DNA from: Gammaproteobacteria bacterium
GTDB taxonomy: Bacteria > Pseudomonadota > Gammaproteobacteria > GCA-001735895
Length of the DNA: 59,828 bases
Direction of reading: 5' to 3'
Assembly (NCBI GenBank): GCA_022340305.1
Contig: JAJDOF010000043.1
Coordinates: 1-59,828 of the forward strand
Shown piece by piece: positions 20,844-29,979 of this stretch. Under the pieces are notes generated by a model that was not told the DNA's origin, ran no database searches, and saw nothing but the letters and a program-made list of their open reading frames with translations. Position 1 is the first letter of the stretch; each line of letters begins with the position of its first letter. Position numbers and translations under genes: made by a program.

Positions 20844-22637
20844 ATGGCCAGCACAGCAAACGACACGATCAATGAATGGCTTGCAAAACTGAATGCCGCG
20901 TTGGCGAACAACGACAGCCAGCAGGCGGCGGAGTTATTCGCGCCGGAGAGTTACTGGCGGGACTTTGTCAGTTTTACCTGGAACTTGAAAACCATGGAAG
21001 GCCGCATGGAGATTGCCGAGATGCTCGACGCAACGCTCGAATCGGTGCAACCCGCTAACTGGACCCTGGACGGTGACGCATCCGAGGCCGACGGCATCAC
21101 CGAGGGCTGGATCAAGTTCGAAACTGCCACCAGCCGCGGCGAGGGTCATCTGCGCCTCAATGCCGACGGCCAGGCCTGGACCTTGCTCACCACGGCTTAC
21201 GAGCTTAAAGGCCACGAGGAAGCCAAAGGGCCGACCCGACCCAGAGGCGTCGAACACGACTCGCATCGAGGCCGCAAGACCTGGCTCGAACAAAAGCAGC
21301 AGGAAGAGGCCGAACTCGGTTACAAACACCAGCCTTACTGCGTGATTATCGGTGGCGGACAGGGCGGCATCGGACTCGGTGCGCGCCTGAAACAGCTTGG
21401 CGTGCCCACGATCATCGTTGAGAAAAATCCACGCCCCGGCGATAGCTGGCGCAATCGCTATAAATCCTTATGCCTGCACGACCCGGTCTGGTACGACCAT
21501 ATGCCTTACCTGCCCTACCCCGATCATTGGCCGGTATTTGCGCCCAAGGACAAAATCGGTGACTGGCTGGAAATGTATACCAAAGTGATGGAGCTAAATT
21601 ACTGGAGCTCCACCGTCTGCAAAAAGGCCGAGTACGATGAAGCCAGCGGCGAGTGGACGGTCGAGGTCGAGCGGGATGGCAAAACCGTAGTACTTAAACC
21701 GAAACAGCTGGTGCTGGCTACCGGCATGTCCGCCGTGCCCAACATTCCCGACATTCCCGGCATGGATAGTTTCAAGGGTGATATTCACCATTCGTCGAAA
21801 CATCCGGGCGGTGATAAATACGCAGGCAAGAAAGCGGTAGTCATCGGTTCCAACAATTCCGCGCACGATATCTGCGCCGACCTGTGGGAACACGGTGCCG
21901 ATGTCACCATGGTGCAGCGCTCTTCCACGCATATTGCCCGCTCGGAAACCCTGATGGAGCTGGCGCTTGGCGGCCTGTATTCCGAGCAGGCCGTCGCCAA
22001 TGGCGTTACCACGCACAAGGCCGACATGATTTTTGCCTCCCTGCCCTATCGCATTCTGCCCGGCCTGCAGGTTCCGGTTTATGCCGCAATGAAAGAACGC
22101 GACAAGGATCTTTACGATCGGCTCGAAAAAGCCGGGTTCATGCTCGACTTCGGCGAAGACGGCAGCGGCCTGTTCTGCAAGTATCTGCGCCGTGGCTCGG
22201 GATATTACATCGACGTCGGCGCCTCAGAGCTGATCGCCAATGGCGACATCAAGCTTAAAACCGGTCAAACCGAGTGCATCACTGAAACCGGCGTGATGCT
22301 GGCCGACGGCACCGAGATCGCCGCGGATGTGATCGTACTCGCGACCGGCTACAGCTCGATGAACGGCTGGGCGGCTCAGCTGATCAGCCCGGCGGTGGCC
22401 GACAAGGTCGGCAAGGTCTGGGGCATGGGTTCGGACACCACCAAGGATCCCGGCCCCTGGGAGGGCGAACTGCGCAACATGTGGAAGCCGACCCAGCAAC
22501 CAGGGCTCTGGTTTCACGGCGGCAACCTGCACCAGTCGCGCCACTATTCAAGCTACCTGTCGCTGCAGCTCAAGGCGCGCATGGAAAATATACCTACGCC
22601 CGTCTACGGTTTGCAGGAGGTCTACCACACCAGTTAG
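20844..22637 (+). CDS. NTF2-like / flavin-containing monooxygenase fusion
   Basis: A 597-residue soluble flavoprotein. Residues 1-125 look like an NTF2/SnoaL-type domain (EWLAKLNAALANNDSQQAAELF, then YWRDFVSFTWNLKT). The rest is an FAD- and NADPH-binding monooxygenase with IIGGGQGGIGLGARLKQLG (FAD), the Trp-Arg step PGDSWRNRY, VIGSNNSAHDICADL (NADPH) and ATGYSSMNGW near the end. Such enzymes oxidise N, S or Se centres or act as Baeyer-Villiger enzymes; the substrate is unknown. It lies directly before the selenoneine-type genes, from which a 208-bp gap with a palindromic repeat separates it, so a role in selenium chemistry is only a possibility. Confidence 0.88.
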   Translation: MASTANDTINEWLAKLNAALANNDSQQAAELFAPESYWRDFVSFTWNLKTMEGRMEIAEMLDATLESVQPANWTLDGDASEADGITEGWIKFETATSRGEGHLRLNADGQAWTLLTTAYELKGHEEAKGPTRPRGVEHDSHRGRKTWLEQKQQEEAELGYKHQPYCVIIGGGQGGIGLGARLKQLGVPTIIVEKNPRPGDSWRNRYKSLCLHDPVWYDHMPYLPYPDHWPVFAPKDKIGDWLEMYTKVMELNYWSSTVCKKAEYDEASGEWTVEVERDGKTVVLKPKQLVLATGMSAVPNIPDIPGMDSFKGDIHHSSKHPGGDKYAGKKAVVIGSNNSAHDICADLWEHGADVTMVQRSSTHIARSETLMELALGGLYSEQAVANGVTTHKADMIFASLPYRILPGLQVPVYAAMKERDKDLYDRLEKAGFMLDFGEDGSGLFCKYLRRGSGYYIDVGASELIANGDIKLKTGQTECITETGVMLADGTEIAADVIVLATGYSSMNGWAAQLISPAVADKVGKVWGMGSDTTKDPGPWEGELRNMWKPTQQPGLWFHGGNLHQSRHYSSYLSLQLKARMENIPTPVYGLQEVYHTS

Positions 22638-22663
22638 CGGAACCTGGTTTGCAGCCAGAGATA

Positions 22664-22704
22664 AAAGGGGACGGGGGTTAAAGTTTAATACCTCCGTCCC
22701 CTTT
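22664..22704. repeat. Palindromic repeat, family D (GGGGACGG)
   Basis: AAAGGGGACGG (22664-22674) and CCGTCCCCTTT (22694-22704) are inverted around a TTAAA/TTTAA core. The layout (GGGGAC outer end, AT-rich centre) resembles families A and B, but the sequence differs. It may also act as the end of the monooxygenase transcript. Only one copy was seen. Confidence 0.6.
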
Positions 22705-22845
22705 CAATTCGACTCGACCGGGTGATGTTGTTGGTTGTTATCACCGCTATACTGACCATCGGCGTGGATAGCCTGTCACGCTATATTCATTTGCAGCGAC
22801 CCTTAAGCAGTCCTGTCGAACAAACCTACAAACCTGAACAGAGCC

Positions 22846-25113
22846 ATGAAATCCAGCCAGGACAGCATCGTAAAAGACCTCGTATTGATCGGGGGCGGCC
22901 ACAGCCATGTTGCCGTGCTCAAAAAATTCGGCATGAAACCGATACCCGGCGTACGCCTGACTTTAATCGCCAGGGATGTAGAAACGCCGTATTCCGGTAT
23001 GTTACCGGGGTACGTGGCAGGACATTACAGTTTCGATGAAGCGCATATCGACCTGAGGCCTTTGTGTCAGTTTGCCTCCGCCCGGCTGTATCATGACACC
23101 GCTATTCGCGTTGATACCGTCAACAAAAAGGTCATCTGTGAAGGGCGACCTCCAGTCAGTTACGATCTTTTATCGATCAACATTGGTTCACGACCCGAGA
23201 TCAATACGGTTCCCGGTGCCGCTGAATTTACGACGCCGGTCAAACCGATCAATCGCTTCGTCGATAAATGGCATCAATTGCGTGATCGTGTATTACAACA
23301 ATCGGGGCCCCATCGCATAGCGGTGGTGGGCTCGGGCGCGGCCGGAGTGGAAATACTGCTGGCTGTTCAATTCCGCCTGCAAGCCCTGCTGGTGCAAAAT
23401 CAGCGGCAAAACGAACAACTCGAGTTCCACCTGATCAGTAAAAGTGCGCAGATCATGCCAGCTTTCCCCGTCGGCGTTGCACGCCGAATGGAGCGTATTC
23501 TCGAGCAACGGGGAGTCCATGTTCATCGCGACGCCGAGGCGATCAAGGTGTTCGATCTGGGCCTTGAATTAGTTGACGGGGACAAGCTGGAGCTGGACGA
23601 GATACTCTGGGTTACCGGAGCAAGCGCACCCGCCTGGCTGCGCGAGTCGGGTCTTGCTGTCGATGCCGAAGGCTTCATCCAGGCCAGCGACTGTTTACAG
23701 TCGACCTCACACAGGGACATTTTTGCGGCCGGGGATATTGTTAATGTCATCGATCATCCACGTCCAAAAGCCGGTGTATTTGCCGTCCGGCAAGGTCAAC
23801 CACTGGCGCAGAACTTGCGCAGGGCATTGCTAAACCGACCGCTGAAACCGTTCAAACCGCAAAAAACCCTGTTGGCCTTAATCAGCAGTGGCGACCAGTA
23901 TGCAATCGCAACCAAAGCCAACTGGCACTTCGAAGCAGCCCTGCTGTGGAAATGGAAAGACTGGATCGATCGCCGCTGGATGCAGCAGTACACGGAACTG
24001 CCATCGATGTCAGACGAGATGGCCTCCAGTCTTGATCGAAGACTTGCCGATCAGGATACCTTGAAGGAAATCTCTGCCATCGCGATGCGCTGTGGTGGTT
24101 GCGGCGCCAAGGTCGGCGCCAATGTGCTCAGTCGTGCCATTGCCGATCTTAAACCCGCAGCACGTGACGATATCCTGATTGGGCTGCACGAACCCGACGA
24201 TGCCGCGGTCGTCGAGGTACCACCCGGAAAAGTCATGGTACATACGGTTGACTACTTTCGGTCTTTTATCGACGACCCCTTTATCTTTGGACAGATTGCC
24301 GCCAATCATGCCCTGAGTGACGTTTTCGCGATGGGCGCCGAAGCCCAGTCGGCACTGGCGATTGCTACAGTACCCTTTGCCATCGAGAGCAAGGTGGAGG
24401 ACACACTCAGAGAACTCATGGCAGGGGCCATGGTGGTTCTAAATGATGCCAACGCCGCGCTGGTTGGTGGACATACCAGTGAGGGCGCCGAACTGGCCCT
24501 GGGTTTCGCGGTGAATGGCGTCGCAAACCGGGAGCAGATTCTGCGTAAGGGCGGAATGCGCGAAGGCGATCTGCTGGTGCTGACCAAGCCACTGGGTACC
24601 GGCACCCTGTTTGCCGCTGACATGCAGCACAAAGCCAGGGGTCGCTGGATAGAGGATGCAGTTAAATCGATGATCCAGTCCAATCGACAGGCCGCTGAAG
24701 CCTTGTATGCGCACGGTGCGACTGCCTGTACCGATGTCACTGGTTTCGGGCTGCTCGGACATCTGGTGGAAATGATCAAACCCTCCGCTGTTGATGTTGA
24801 GATAGATTTAGCCGCGTTACCACTCATCGACGGAGCGCTTGAAACCGTTGCCATGGGAATTTTGAGCTCGCTGCAACCAGCTAACCTGCGCCTGCGTCGA
24901 GCCATTGCCAATAGGGAAGAGGCAATCACCAGTCCTTTATATCCGCTGGTTTTCGATCCACAAACATCAGGCGGTTTGCTGGCCAGCCTGCCAGCGAATA
25001 ACACCGATGCCTGTTTGCATGAATTGATCAAACGCGGCTATGGTCAGGCCGCTATTGTTGGCCGGGTAAAGGCGCAGGGCGCAAACCTTGAACCGGTCAG
25101 ACTGATCAGGTAA
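22846..25113 (+). CDS. selD: Fused FAD oxidoreductase / selenophosphate synthase (SelD; SenC role)
   Basis: A 755-residue fusion. Residues 1-380 are an NDH-2-like FAD/NAD(P) oxidoreductase (LVLIGGGHSHVAVLKKF, a second nucleotide site VVGSGAAGVEILLAV, and FAAGDIVNV). Residues 410-755 are a full selenide, water dikinase that makes selenophosphate from selenide and ATP. Its catalytic pair is C419-G-A-K422 in GGCGAKVG, with metal/ATP segments DDAAVVEV, HTVDYFRSF, GGHTSEGAELALGF and TDVTGFGLLGH. The fusion type is known in selenium-using bacteria. Its 3' end overlaps that of the opposite-strand senB by 8 bp and senA follows, so it probably supplies selenophosphate for selenoneine (SenC role). It could also serve selenouridine or selenocysteine synthesis elsewhere in the genome. 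Confidence 0.93.
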   Translation: MKSSQDSIVKDLVLIGGGHSHVAVLKKFGMKPIPGVRLTLIARDVETPYSGMLPGYVAGHYSFDEAHIDLRPLCQFASARLYHDTAIRVDTVNKKVICEGRPPVSYDLLSINIGSRPEINTVPGAAEFTTPVKPINRFVDKWHQLRDRVLQQSGPHRIAVVGSGAAGVEILLAVQFRLQALLVQNQRQNEQLEFHLISKSAQIMPAFPVGVARRMERILEQRGVHVHRDAEAIKVFDLGLELVDGDKLELDEILWVTGASAPAWLRESGLAVDAEGFIQASDCLQSTSHRDIFAAGDIVNVIDHPRPKAGVFAVRQGQPLAQNLRRALLNRPLKPFKPQKTLLALISSGDQYAIATKANWHFEAALLWKWKDWIDRRWMQQYTELPSMSDEMASSLDRRLADQDTLKEISAIAMRCGGCGAKVGANVLSRAIADLKPAARDDILIGLHEPDDAAVVEVPPGKVMVHTVDYFRSFIDDPFIFGQIAANHALSDVFAMGAEAQSALAIATVPFAIESKVEDTLRELMAGAMVVLNDANAALVGGHTSEGAELALGFAVNGVANREQILRKGGMREGDLLVLTKPLGTGTLFAADMQHKARGRWIEDAVKSMIQSNRQAAEALYAHGATACTDVTGFGLLGHLVEMIKPSAVDVEIDLAALPLIDGALETVAMGILSSLQPANLRLRRAIANREEAITSPLYPLVFDPQTSGGLLASLPANNTDACLHELIKRGYGQAAIVGRVKAQGANLEPVRLIR

Positions 25114-26059
25114 CGGCAGCCAGAACCTTTTGCCAGGCCGCCGATTCCTGATCTGGCGTAAACAGCGGCGCAAGCGCTCTGCCCTGTTGTTCGAGTGATG
25201 TCAGGAAACTTTCGTCGACTTCAGCCTGGCGTATGCGTGCGGCCAGGGAAATCTCGTCGCCGACCCGGAAGTAACCGGCAAAGTCGCGGCCCAGCAATCC
25301 AATATTGCCATTGATGTCGGAGGCAATAATGGGCACACCCGCAACCAGTGCTTCTGAAACCACGTTGGCACCTCCTTCCTGAAGCGAACTGATCACCATC
25401 AGATTCGCCCGCATATAAGCCTGGCGAACCTGTCCGGCAGATACCTCTCCCTGCCATCGATATCGCGGGTTGGCGCGCATTTCTACCTCTGCCTGCGCGG
25501 CCCATTGCAGACTGTGCGCCTTGCCATAGTGCAACACTCGAATTTTCGATTCCGGTGGTAACAGGCGAGCAGCTAGAGCAGTTCGAAAGGGATCTTTCTC
25601 TTCGCGTAGATGGCCGATAACGCAGATATCAAAAGAACGTTTTGACGGATTTCGCGGTCGCGGCAATGGCAGCGCTGACTGGCGAATCACGGATAACTTT
25701 TGCCGAAACTCGAGCGGTAGTTCTTCTGCGATCAGATCATGCAGACAAACCAGGGCATCTGCCATTTGCATCGAGGCCAGGGTCGTTAGCGGATCCGTTT
25801 TCAGAAAGGTATTGACGTCGGTACCACCCAGGGCTACGACCAGCGGGCCAGCGGGCCTCGCTTCACGATAACGCCGAATCGCAGCTGCACTACGCCAGGC
25901 GTGCAAGGCAATTAACAGGTCAGTGGGTTCTCCATTATAATCGGTGTCAATATTAACCCGGTGACCTGTTTTCCGTAGCAGGCCCGCCCAGCGCGTTGCC
26001 GAAGTACGGTTACCATTCCTGGAATTTTCTTTGGCAGGTGTAACCAGATGAATTTTCAT
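25106..26059 (-). CDS. senB: TIGR04348-type glycosyltransferase, selenosugar synthase SenB
   Basis: A 317-residue GT-B glycosyltransferase. The start MKIHLVTPAKENSRNGNRTSA with TRWAGLLRKTGH is the mark of the TIGR04348 group. LLIALHAWRSAAAI, ALGGTDVN and the donor-binding EGGANVVSEALVAGVPIIAS follow. Members next to senA and selD join selenium from selenophosphate to a UDP-sugar to form a 1-selenosugar, the selenium carrier for selenoneine. Here the gene is on the minus strand between the two partners: tail to tail with selD (8-bp overlap) and head to head with senA (23-bp gap). The known clusters I recall are co-directional, so this layout is odd. Confidence 0.88.
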   Translation of the reverse strand: MKIHLVTPAKENSRNGNRTSATRWAGLLRKTGHRVNIDTDYNGEPTDLLIALHAWRSAAAIRRYREARPAGPLVVALGGTDVNTFLKTDPLTTLASMQMADALVCLHDLIAEELPLEFRQKLSVIRQSALPLPRPRNPSKRSFDICVIGHLREEKDPFRTALAARLLPPESKIRVLHYGKAHSLQWAAQAEVEMRANPRYRWQGEVSAGQVRQAYMRANLMVISSLQEGGANVVSEALVAGVPIIASDINGNIGLLGRDFAGYFRVGDEISLAARIRQAEVDESFLTSLEQQGRALAPLFTPDQESAAWQKVLAAVT

Positions 26060-26082
26060 GAAAGCAGAGCTTACGACACGAT

Positions 26083-27402
26083 ATGACCGCCCTTATTAGT
26101 AACACAAATCTGATTGGCATGCTGGAAAACGCCAGGCACCGGACCTATGAACTGGTTGCCGACCTGGATGAGGATCAATTGCTGGGGCCGAAATATGGCA
26201 CGATCAATCCGCTGCGCTGGGAAATCGGTCATGTCGCGTATTTTTACGAATACTTTATTCTGCGCCAGTTATACGGTCGTGAAAGCGTTCTGGGTAATCA
26301 GCAGGCGGATAGCCTGTATGATTCGATCACGGTCGCGCACGACACCCGGTGGGAATTGCCGCTGCCTGATCTTCGACAAACCAAAGCTTATATGCAATCG
26401 GTGATGGACAATCTCTGCGAACGCTTGCCGGGAACAATAGCAAACGAACAGGACAGTTTCATCTACCAGTTCGGCGTCTTCCATGAGGATATGCACTGCG
26501 AGGCTTTTCTCTGGGGTCGACAGACACTGGCTTATCCAACACCGAATTTCAGTGCGGCAATCGATGCGTCCAGCCTTCGAAGTGCAGCTGGGCTTCCCGG
26601 ATACGTTGACGTGCCCGGTGGTAATTTCCGCTTCGGCGCAGAGAAAGATGCCGCGTTCATGTTTGATAACGAAAAGTATGCACACGGGGTCGACGTCGCT
26701 CCATTTTCCATTGCCCGCGCAGCGGTCACCAATGCCGAGTATGCAGAGTTCGTCGCGGCCGGAGGTTACCAGCAAGAGGCTTACTGGCACCCCGACGGCT
26801 GGGACTGGATACAGAGTAACCAGCTATCGCATCCCGGCTACTGGACGCCACAGGGTGGCGGGCAGTGGACGATGCGCCGTTTCGATAAAACACTACCCTT
26901 GCCCGATAATGAACCCGTAATTCACGTCAGCTGGTATGAAGCTGATGCCTATTGCCGCTGGGCAGGCTTAAGATTGCCCACCGAGCTTGAATGGGAAGTT
27001 GCCGCCCTGGGCGCAGTGGATAACCAGGGCAATCTGTCAGCCAACAAACGACGCTACCCCTGGGGCGATGATGCGCCCACCGCCAGCCTTGCCAATCTGG
27101 ACGGGCTCGCGCTTGGCTGTGTCGATGTGGCCGCTTATGCCGCCGGCGACAGCGCTTTTGGTTGTCGACAAATGTTAGGTAATGTCTGGGAATGGACCAA
27201 TGACACCTTTGCACCCTTCCCCGGATTTTCGGCCGATGCCTACACGGAGTATTCGACGACCTTGTTTGGCAACACAAAAGTATTGCGTGGCGGCGCCTGG
27301 ACCACGCGCGGGCGCATGATGCATGGGGGTTACCGCAACTTTTTTGGGGCCGATCGCTGGAATATCTTCAGCGGATTCCGCACCTGCAAACCAGCCTGGT
27401 AG
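26083..27402 (+). CDS. senA: Selenoneine synthase SenA (EgtB-like, DinB + FGE-sulfatase domains)
   Basis: A 439-residue mononuclear-iron enzyme of the EgtB fold. The N-terminal DinB_2 domain gives the iron ligands H50 (EIGHVAYFYEYF) and H134-x3-H138-x-E140 (FHEDMHCEA). The C-terminal formylglycine-generating-enzyme-like domain runs from VPGGNFRFG at about 180 to LRGGAWTTRGRMMHGGYRNF and FSGFRTCK at the end, with WYEADAYCRWAGLRLPTE and GNVWEWTND. EgtB makes the C-S bond of ergothioneine; SenA makes the C-Se bond between hercynine and a selenosugar. The call as SenA rather than EgtB rests on the neighbours SenB and SelD. No EgtD (hercynine synthase) is in the window, so hercynine must come from elsewhere or be imported. 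Confidence 0.87.
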   Translation: MTALISNTNLIGMLENARHRTYELVADLDEDQLLGPKYGTINPLRWEIGHVAYFYEYFILRQLYGRESVLGNQQADSLYDSITVAHDTRWELPLPDLRQTKAYMQSVMDNLCERLPGTIANEQDSFIYQFGVFHEDMHCEAFLWGRQTLAYPTPNFSAAIDASSLRSAAGLPGYVDVPGGNFRFGAEKDAAFMFDNEKYAHGVDVAPFSIARAAVTNAEYAEFVAAGGYQQEAYWHPDGWDWIQSNQLSHPGYWTPQGGGQWTMRRFDKTLPLPDNEPVIHVSWYEADAYCRWAGLRLPTELEWEVAALGAVDNQGNLSANKRRYPWGDDAPTASLANLDGLALGCVDVAAYAAGDSAFGCRQMLGNVWEWTNDTFAPFPGFSADAYTEYSTTLFGNTKVLRGGAWTTRGRMMHGGYRNFFGADRWNIFSGFRTCKPAW

Positions 27403-27456
27403 CAAAAATATTTCCTGAATTCCGGCGACAGCCGTTAAGCGGTCCCGTAATTACCT

Positions 27457-29349
27457 TCACCTTGCCACGACACCAATGCGCTGTGCCAGGAAATCCCGAA
27501 AATGCATCGCCACGTCTTCGCCATCGATATCTTCGGCGAGCGTTACCTTACCGCCTCGCGTATCCATCGCATGAATTTTAAAATGCTCGATCTTGTCGAT
27601 ACCCTGACCCGTACTTCCCGAGCGTTTGATACTCAGGTGGGAAATATCGGCTCTGTGCAATCGCCGACGATAGACAGGAATGACCAATAAGCGCCGCAAC
27701 ACTGAAACCTCGCCGGGCTGGATACTGACACTCAGGTTGTTGAAGGGCAGGTAAATGGTTGCGCAGGCCGCCACCAGTGCAACCAGAAAGAATGGAATAG
27801 CGAAAATAGTAATGAGTACAGCAAACAGACCACCACCGCTCATCATCCCGACCATCGAATAACTGGCAAAACCAAAACCACCGGCGAATATCGCGGCAAA
27901 CAACGTTAACAACCGGTTGCGGAACATCGGGAATTTCAGCTGGATGCGATTGCCTTCCCGACGCAAACGCAGCGCGCGTGACAACCCTTGGATATCAAAC
28001 CGTCCGCTGGCGATTGCCAACCCGGCGGCATCGGCTTCCCGTTTGCGAGCAGCCGCTGCCTGGGCGCTGATATCGTGACCGATCCTGCCGGAAGTCTCAC
28101 CCGTTGCAAAAACCGGGATGTTATAACTGCGATTCAGATCGATACCCGGAACCTCGGCACTAACACTCAGGCGCCAGAAATGGTAGGCGCCGCTTTGTTC
28201 GACATCGGCCTGCGGCAAGTGCTCCGGTACGTCGAAACGAAACGCCAGGTTAACGCCCTCGATCGTATTGTTGATTTTGGGTTGTCCGCGTTCGGCCCAT
28301 TTGATCGACTCGCGGCGCGAGCGGTTTTCACCGGTGCCGGAGATGTAGCTGTAAACGCATTCCAATGTCACCGACAGATTGCGCGCCTCTCTGGCACGCT
28401 GGTAGTCCAGGTTTTTGACCTGGATAGTGCCACCGACATGCCCACCGATCGCCCCGGGAAAAGGATCCATGGTGAACAAAACTCGGCCGAAATGGCGATA
28501 TTCCAGGGTGCGTTGAATTGCCTGGTAGATGAGGAATACACCAACCGCCGGGAACAATAGTACCAACAGAGCGGCATAGTTTTGCTGATCCAGTTCCCGC
28601 GGCAGTACAAATAAAACCGGGATACTGATTGCATTCCAGATGCCTGCGAAAATCCAGAAAAACAAGGCCCCCCTGGTGGCATCGGATTTAATTCGGGCCG
28701 CTTCCCAACCCTTGCGGTTTTGCCAATCGACCGGCGTAGTATTGTCCAGCCCAGGCTCCTCGGATTCGGCGTAATGTTGCTGACAAAATTCCAGAAATCC
28801 GAGGTTTGATGAACCGTCGGCCTGAGCCCGTTGCCAGCACTTGCGCATGCCCCATAAAGACGGTCGGCGACGCGCCGGAAATTTGTTCGAGCTGTGAATA
28901 CTGGCGTAGATCACCCCGAGGCCGATCAAGATGAATATCGAGCAAAAACCGCTGGCCATTGCGAACAGGCCCCAGCGCATATCGCGGTCGATGACCGCTT
29001 GCGCGGGATTCATCGGATCCACCCAAATCTGCAGTATGTCGCCGCTGCGTACTATGTGGCCGAGATAGGCCTGCATGTCCCGATGCCAGGAGCCAATATT
29101 GTCCTTGAACTCACTGACCCCAACACCGTGACCGCGATAACTGACACCACCGTATTGGTAACGGTAGTGCACGCGGGTTTCGTTTTCCGCAGCGGAGAAC
29201 GACAGCAGACGAGCTTCATTGGGCAGCCAGTCCTGCATGCGTTGCCAGTTTTGCCACAGCGGTAACGCGGTTTCCGATAGCATGAAAAAGCCGCCACCGG
29301 CAAAAAACAATCCGAATAACAGGCCAGGAATAACGAGAAGTCTTCGCAT
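27457..29349 (-). CDS. DUF3592-type membrane protein
   Basis: A 630-residue protein with an N-terminal membrane helix (LLVIPGLLFGLFFAGGGFFML), a periplasmic domain of about 90 residues of DUF3592 type (ARLLSFSAAENETRVHYRYQY then GDILQIWVDPMNP), and helices near residues 125, 225 and 260. Further regions are a long beta-rich soluble stretch and another helix pair near residues 485-545. The function is unknown. The ATG at 29349 directly precedes the signal-like helix; the longer frame to 29493 only reads through a family A repeat end. It is convergent with senA at a distance of 54 bp. Confidence 0.8.
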   Translation of the reverse strand: MRRLLVIPGLLFGLFFAGGGFFMLSETALPLWQNWQRMQDWLPNEARLLSFSAAENETRVHYRYQYGGVSYRGHGVGVSEFKDNIGSWHRDMQAYLGHIVRSGDILQIWVDPMNPAQAVIDRDMRWGLFAMASGFCSIFILIGLGVIYASIHSSNKFPARRRPSLWGMRKCWQRAQADGSSNLGFLEFCQQHYAESEEPGLDNTTPVDWQNRKGWEAARIKSDATRGALFFWIFAGIWNAISIPVLFVLPRELDQQNYAALLVLLFPAVGVFLIYQAIQRTLEYRHFGRVLFTMDPFPGAIGGHVGGTIQVKNLDYQRAREARNLSVTLECVYSYISGTGENRSRRESIKWAERGQPKINNTIEGVNLAFRFDVPEHLPQADVEQSGAYHFWRLSVSAEVPGIDLNRSYNIPVFATGETSGRIGHDISAQAAAARKREADAAGLAIASGRFDIQGLSRALRLRREGNRIQLKFPMFRNRLLTLFAAIFAGGFGFASYSMVGMMSGGGLFAVLITIFAIPFFLVALVAACATIYLPFNNLSVSIQPGEVSVLRRLLVIPVYRRRLHRADISHLSIKRSGSTGQGIDKIEHFKIHAMDTRGGKVTLAEDIDGEDVAMHFRDFLAQRIGVVAR

Positions 29350-29480
29350 GGCCTGTTTAATAGCCGAAATATCGCGTCCTGGCGAATTACACGCATGCTG
29401 GAAAAGCGGGATAGATCGGGTTATGAAGCCAATATCAGCAGCGAATTGGCGCCGCGCGCTAATATTTATTCGGGTTATTC

Positions 29481-29543
29481 GGGGACAGACCACGATTAAT
29501 TTTCAAACCGGGACTCGGCCAATTTAGCGCGAGTTAATCGTGG
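29481..29543. repeat. Family A repeat, degraded right end
   Basis: GGGGACAGACCACGATTAAT at 29481 has its partner TTAATCGTGGTATGCC at about 29533-29548, where the CTGTCCCC tip is lost. The core is close to that of the RAYT transposon at 12830, with the ACGATTA form of the end. Confidence 0.65.
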
Positions 29544-29640
29544 TATGCCATCGAATGCACGCTCCCGATTACGCACTTTATTGTGGATCGCAAGGATGGC
29601 CGCGTGCCGGCTTCGGGATTCGGGGGAATTCGGGGGACAG

Positions 29641-29704
29641 GGGAATTCGGGAATTCGGGAATTCGGGAATTCGGGAATTCGGGAATTCGGGAATTCGGGA
29701 ATTC
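29641..29704. repeat. Eight perfect tandem copies of GGGAATTC
   Basis: An 8-bp unit with an EcoRI-type palindrome is repeated eight times without a change. It is flanked on both sides by GGGGGACAG family B tips (29633 and 29705). GGAATTCGGGGGACAG is the usual outer flank of family B, so the array probably arose by slippage at such a flank. Frames read through it give repeated Asn-Ser-Gly-Ile-Arg-Glu-Phe-Gly peptides, which are artefacts. Confidence 0.95.
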
Positions 29705-29714
29705 GGGGGACAGT

Positions 29715-29830
29715 ATACTGAACTGGGCGCAATTCGATACTGAACTGGGCGCAATTCGGGGGACAGTGCACTTAACTACCGCAAGCGGGAATTCGGGTGA
29801 CAGTGCACTTAACTGCCGCAACATCGTTTG
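29715..29830. repeat. Nested tandem duplications of family B fragments
   Basis: A 22-bp unit (ATACTGAACTGGGCGCAATT then CG) is present twice in direct contact at 29715-29736 and 29737-29758. It is followed by two GACAGTGCACTTAACT copies spaced 37 bp apart (29762 and 29799). All are variants of the family B end. Confidence 0.85.
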
Positions 29831-29979
29831 GTGTCGATCAAGACAGTATCGTCGCACCGTCCAGATGGGTTACTGTCACAGTTAACTTGAATTGGAGATA
29901 TGTAAACTGTCACCCTAATTCGATTAGCGCAACACGCCGATTCCCGTTATTATCTCTGCCTCCCAATACAAGCTTTCGC

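Noticed and set aside
26083-27402. Call as EgtB (ergothioneine synthase)
   Set aside because: The fold is the same, but the neighbours are a TIGR04348-type glycosyltransferase and SelD, not EgtD/EgtC; SenA fits better. This depends on context and can be tested by phylogeny.
29641-29704. Possible CRISPR array
   Set aside because: Units are 8 bp in direct contact with no spacers, and no cas genes are near.
29540-29885. Frames giving repeated Glu-Phe-Gly-Asn-Ser-Gly-Ile-Arg peptides
   Set aside because: Produced by the 8-bp GGGAATTC array in several frames on both strands; no start signal, not proteins.
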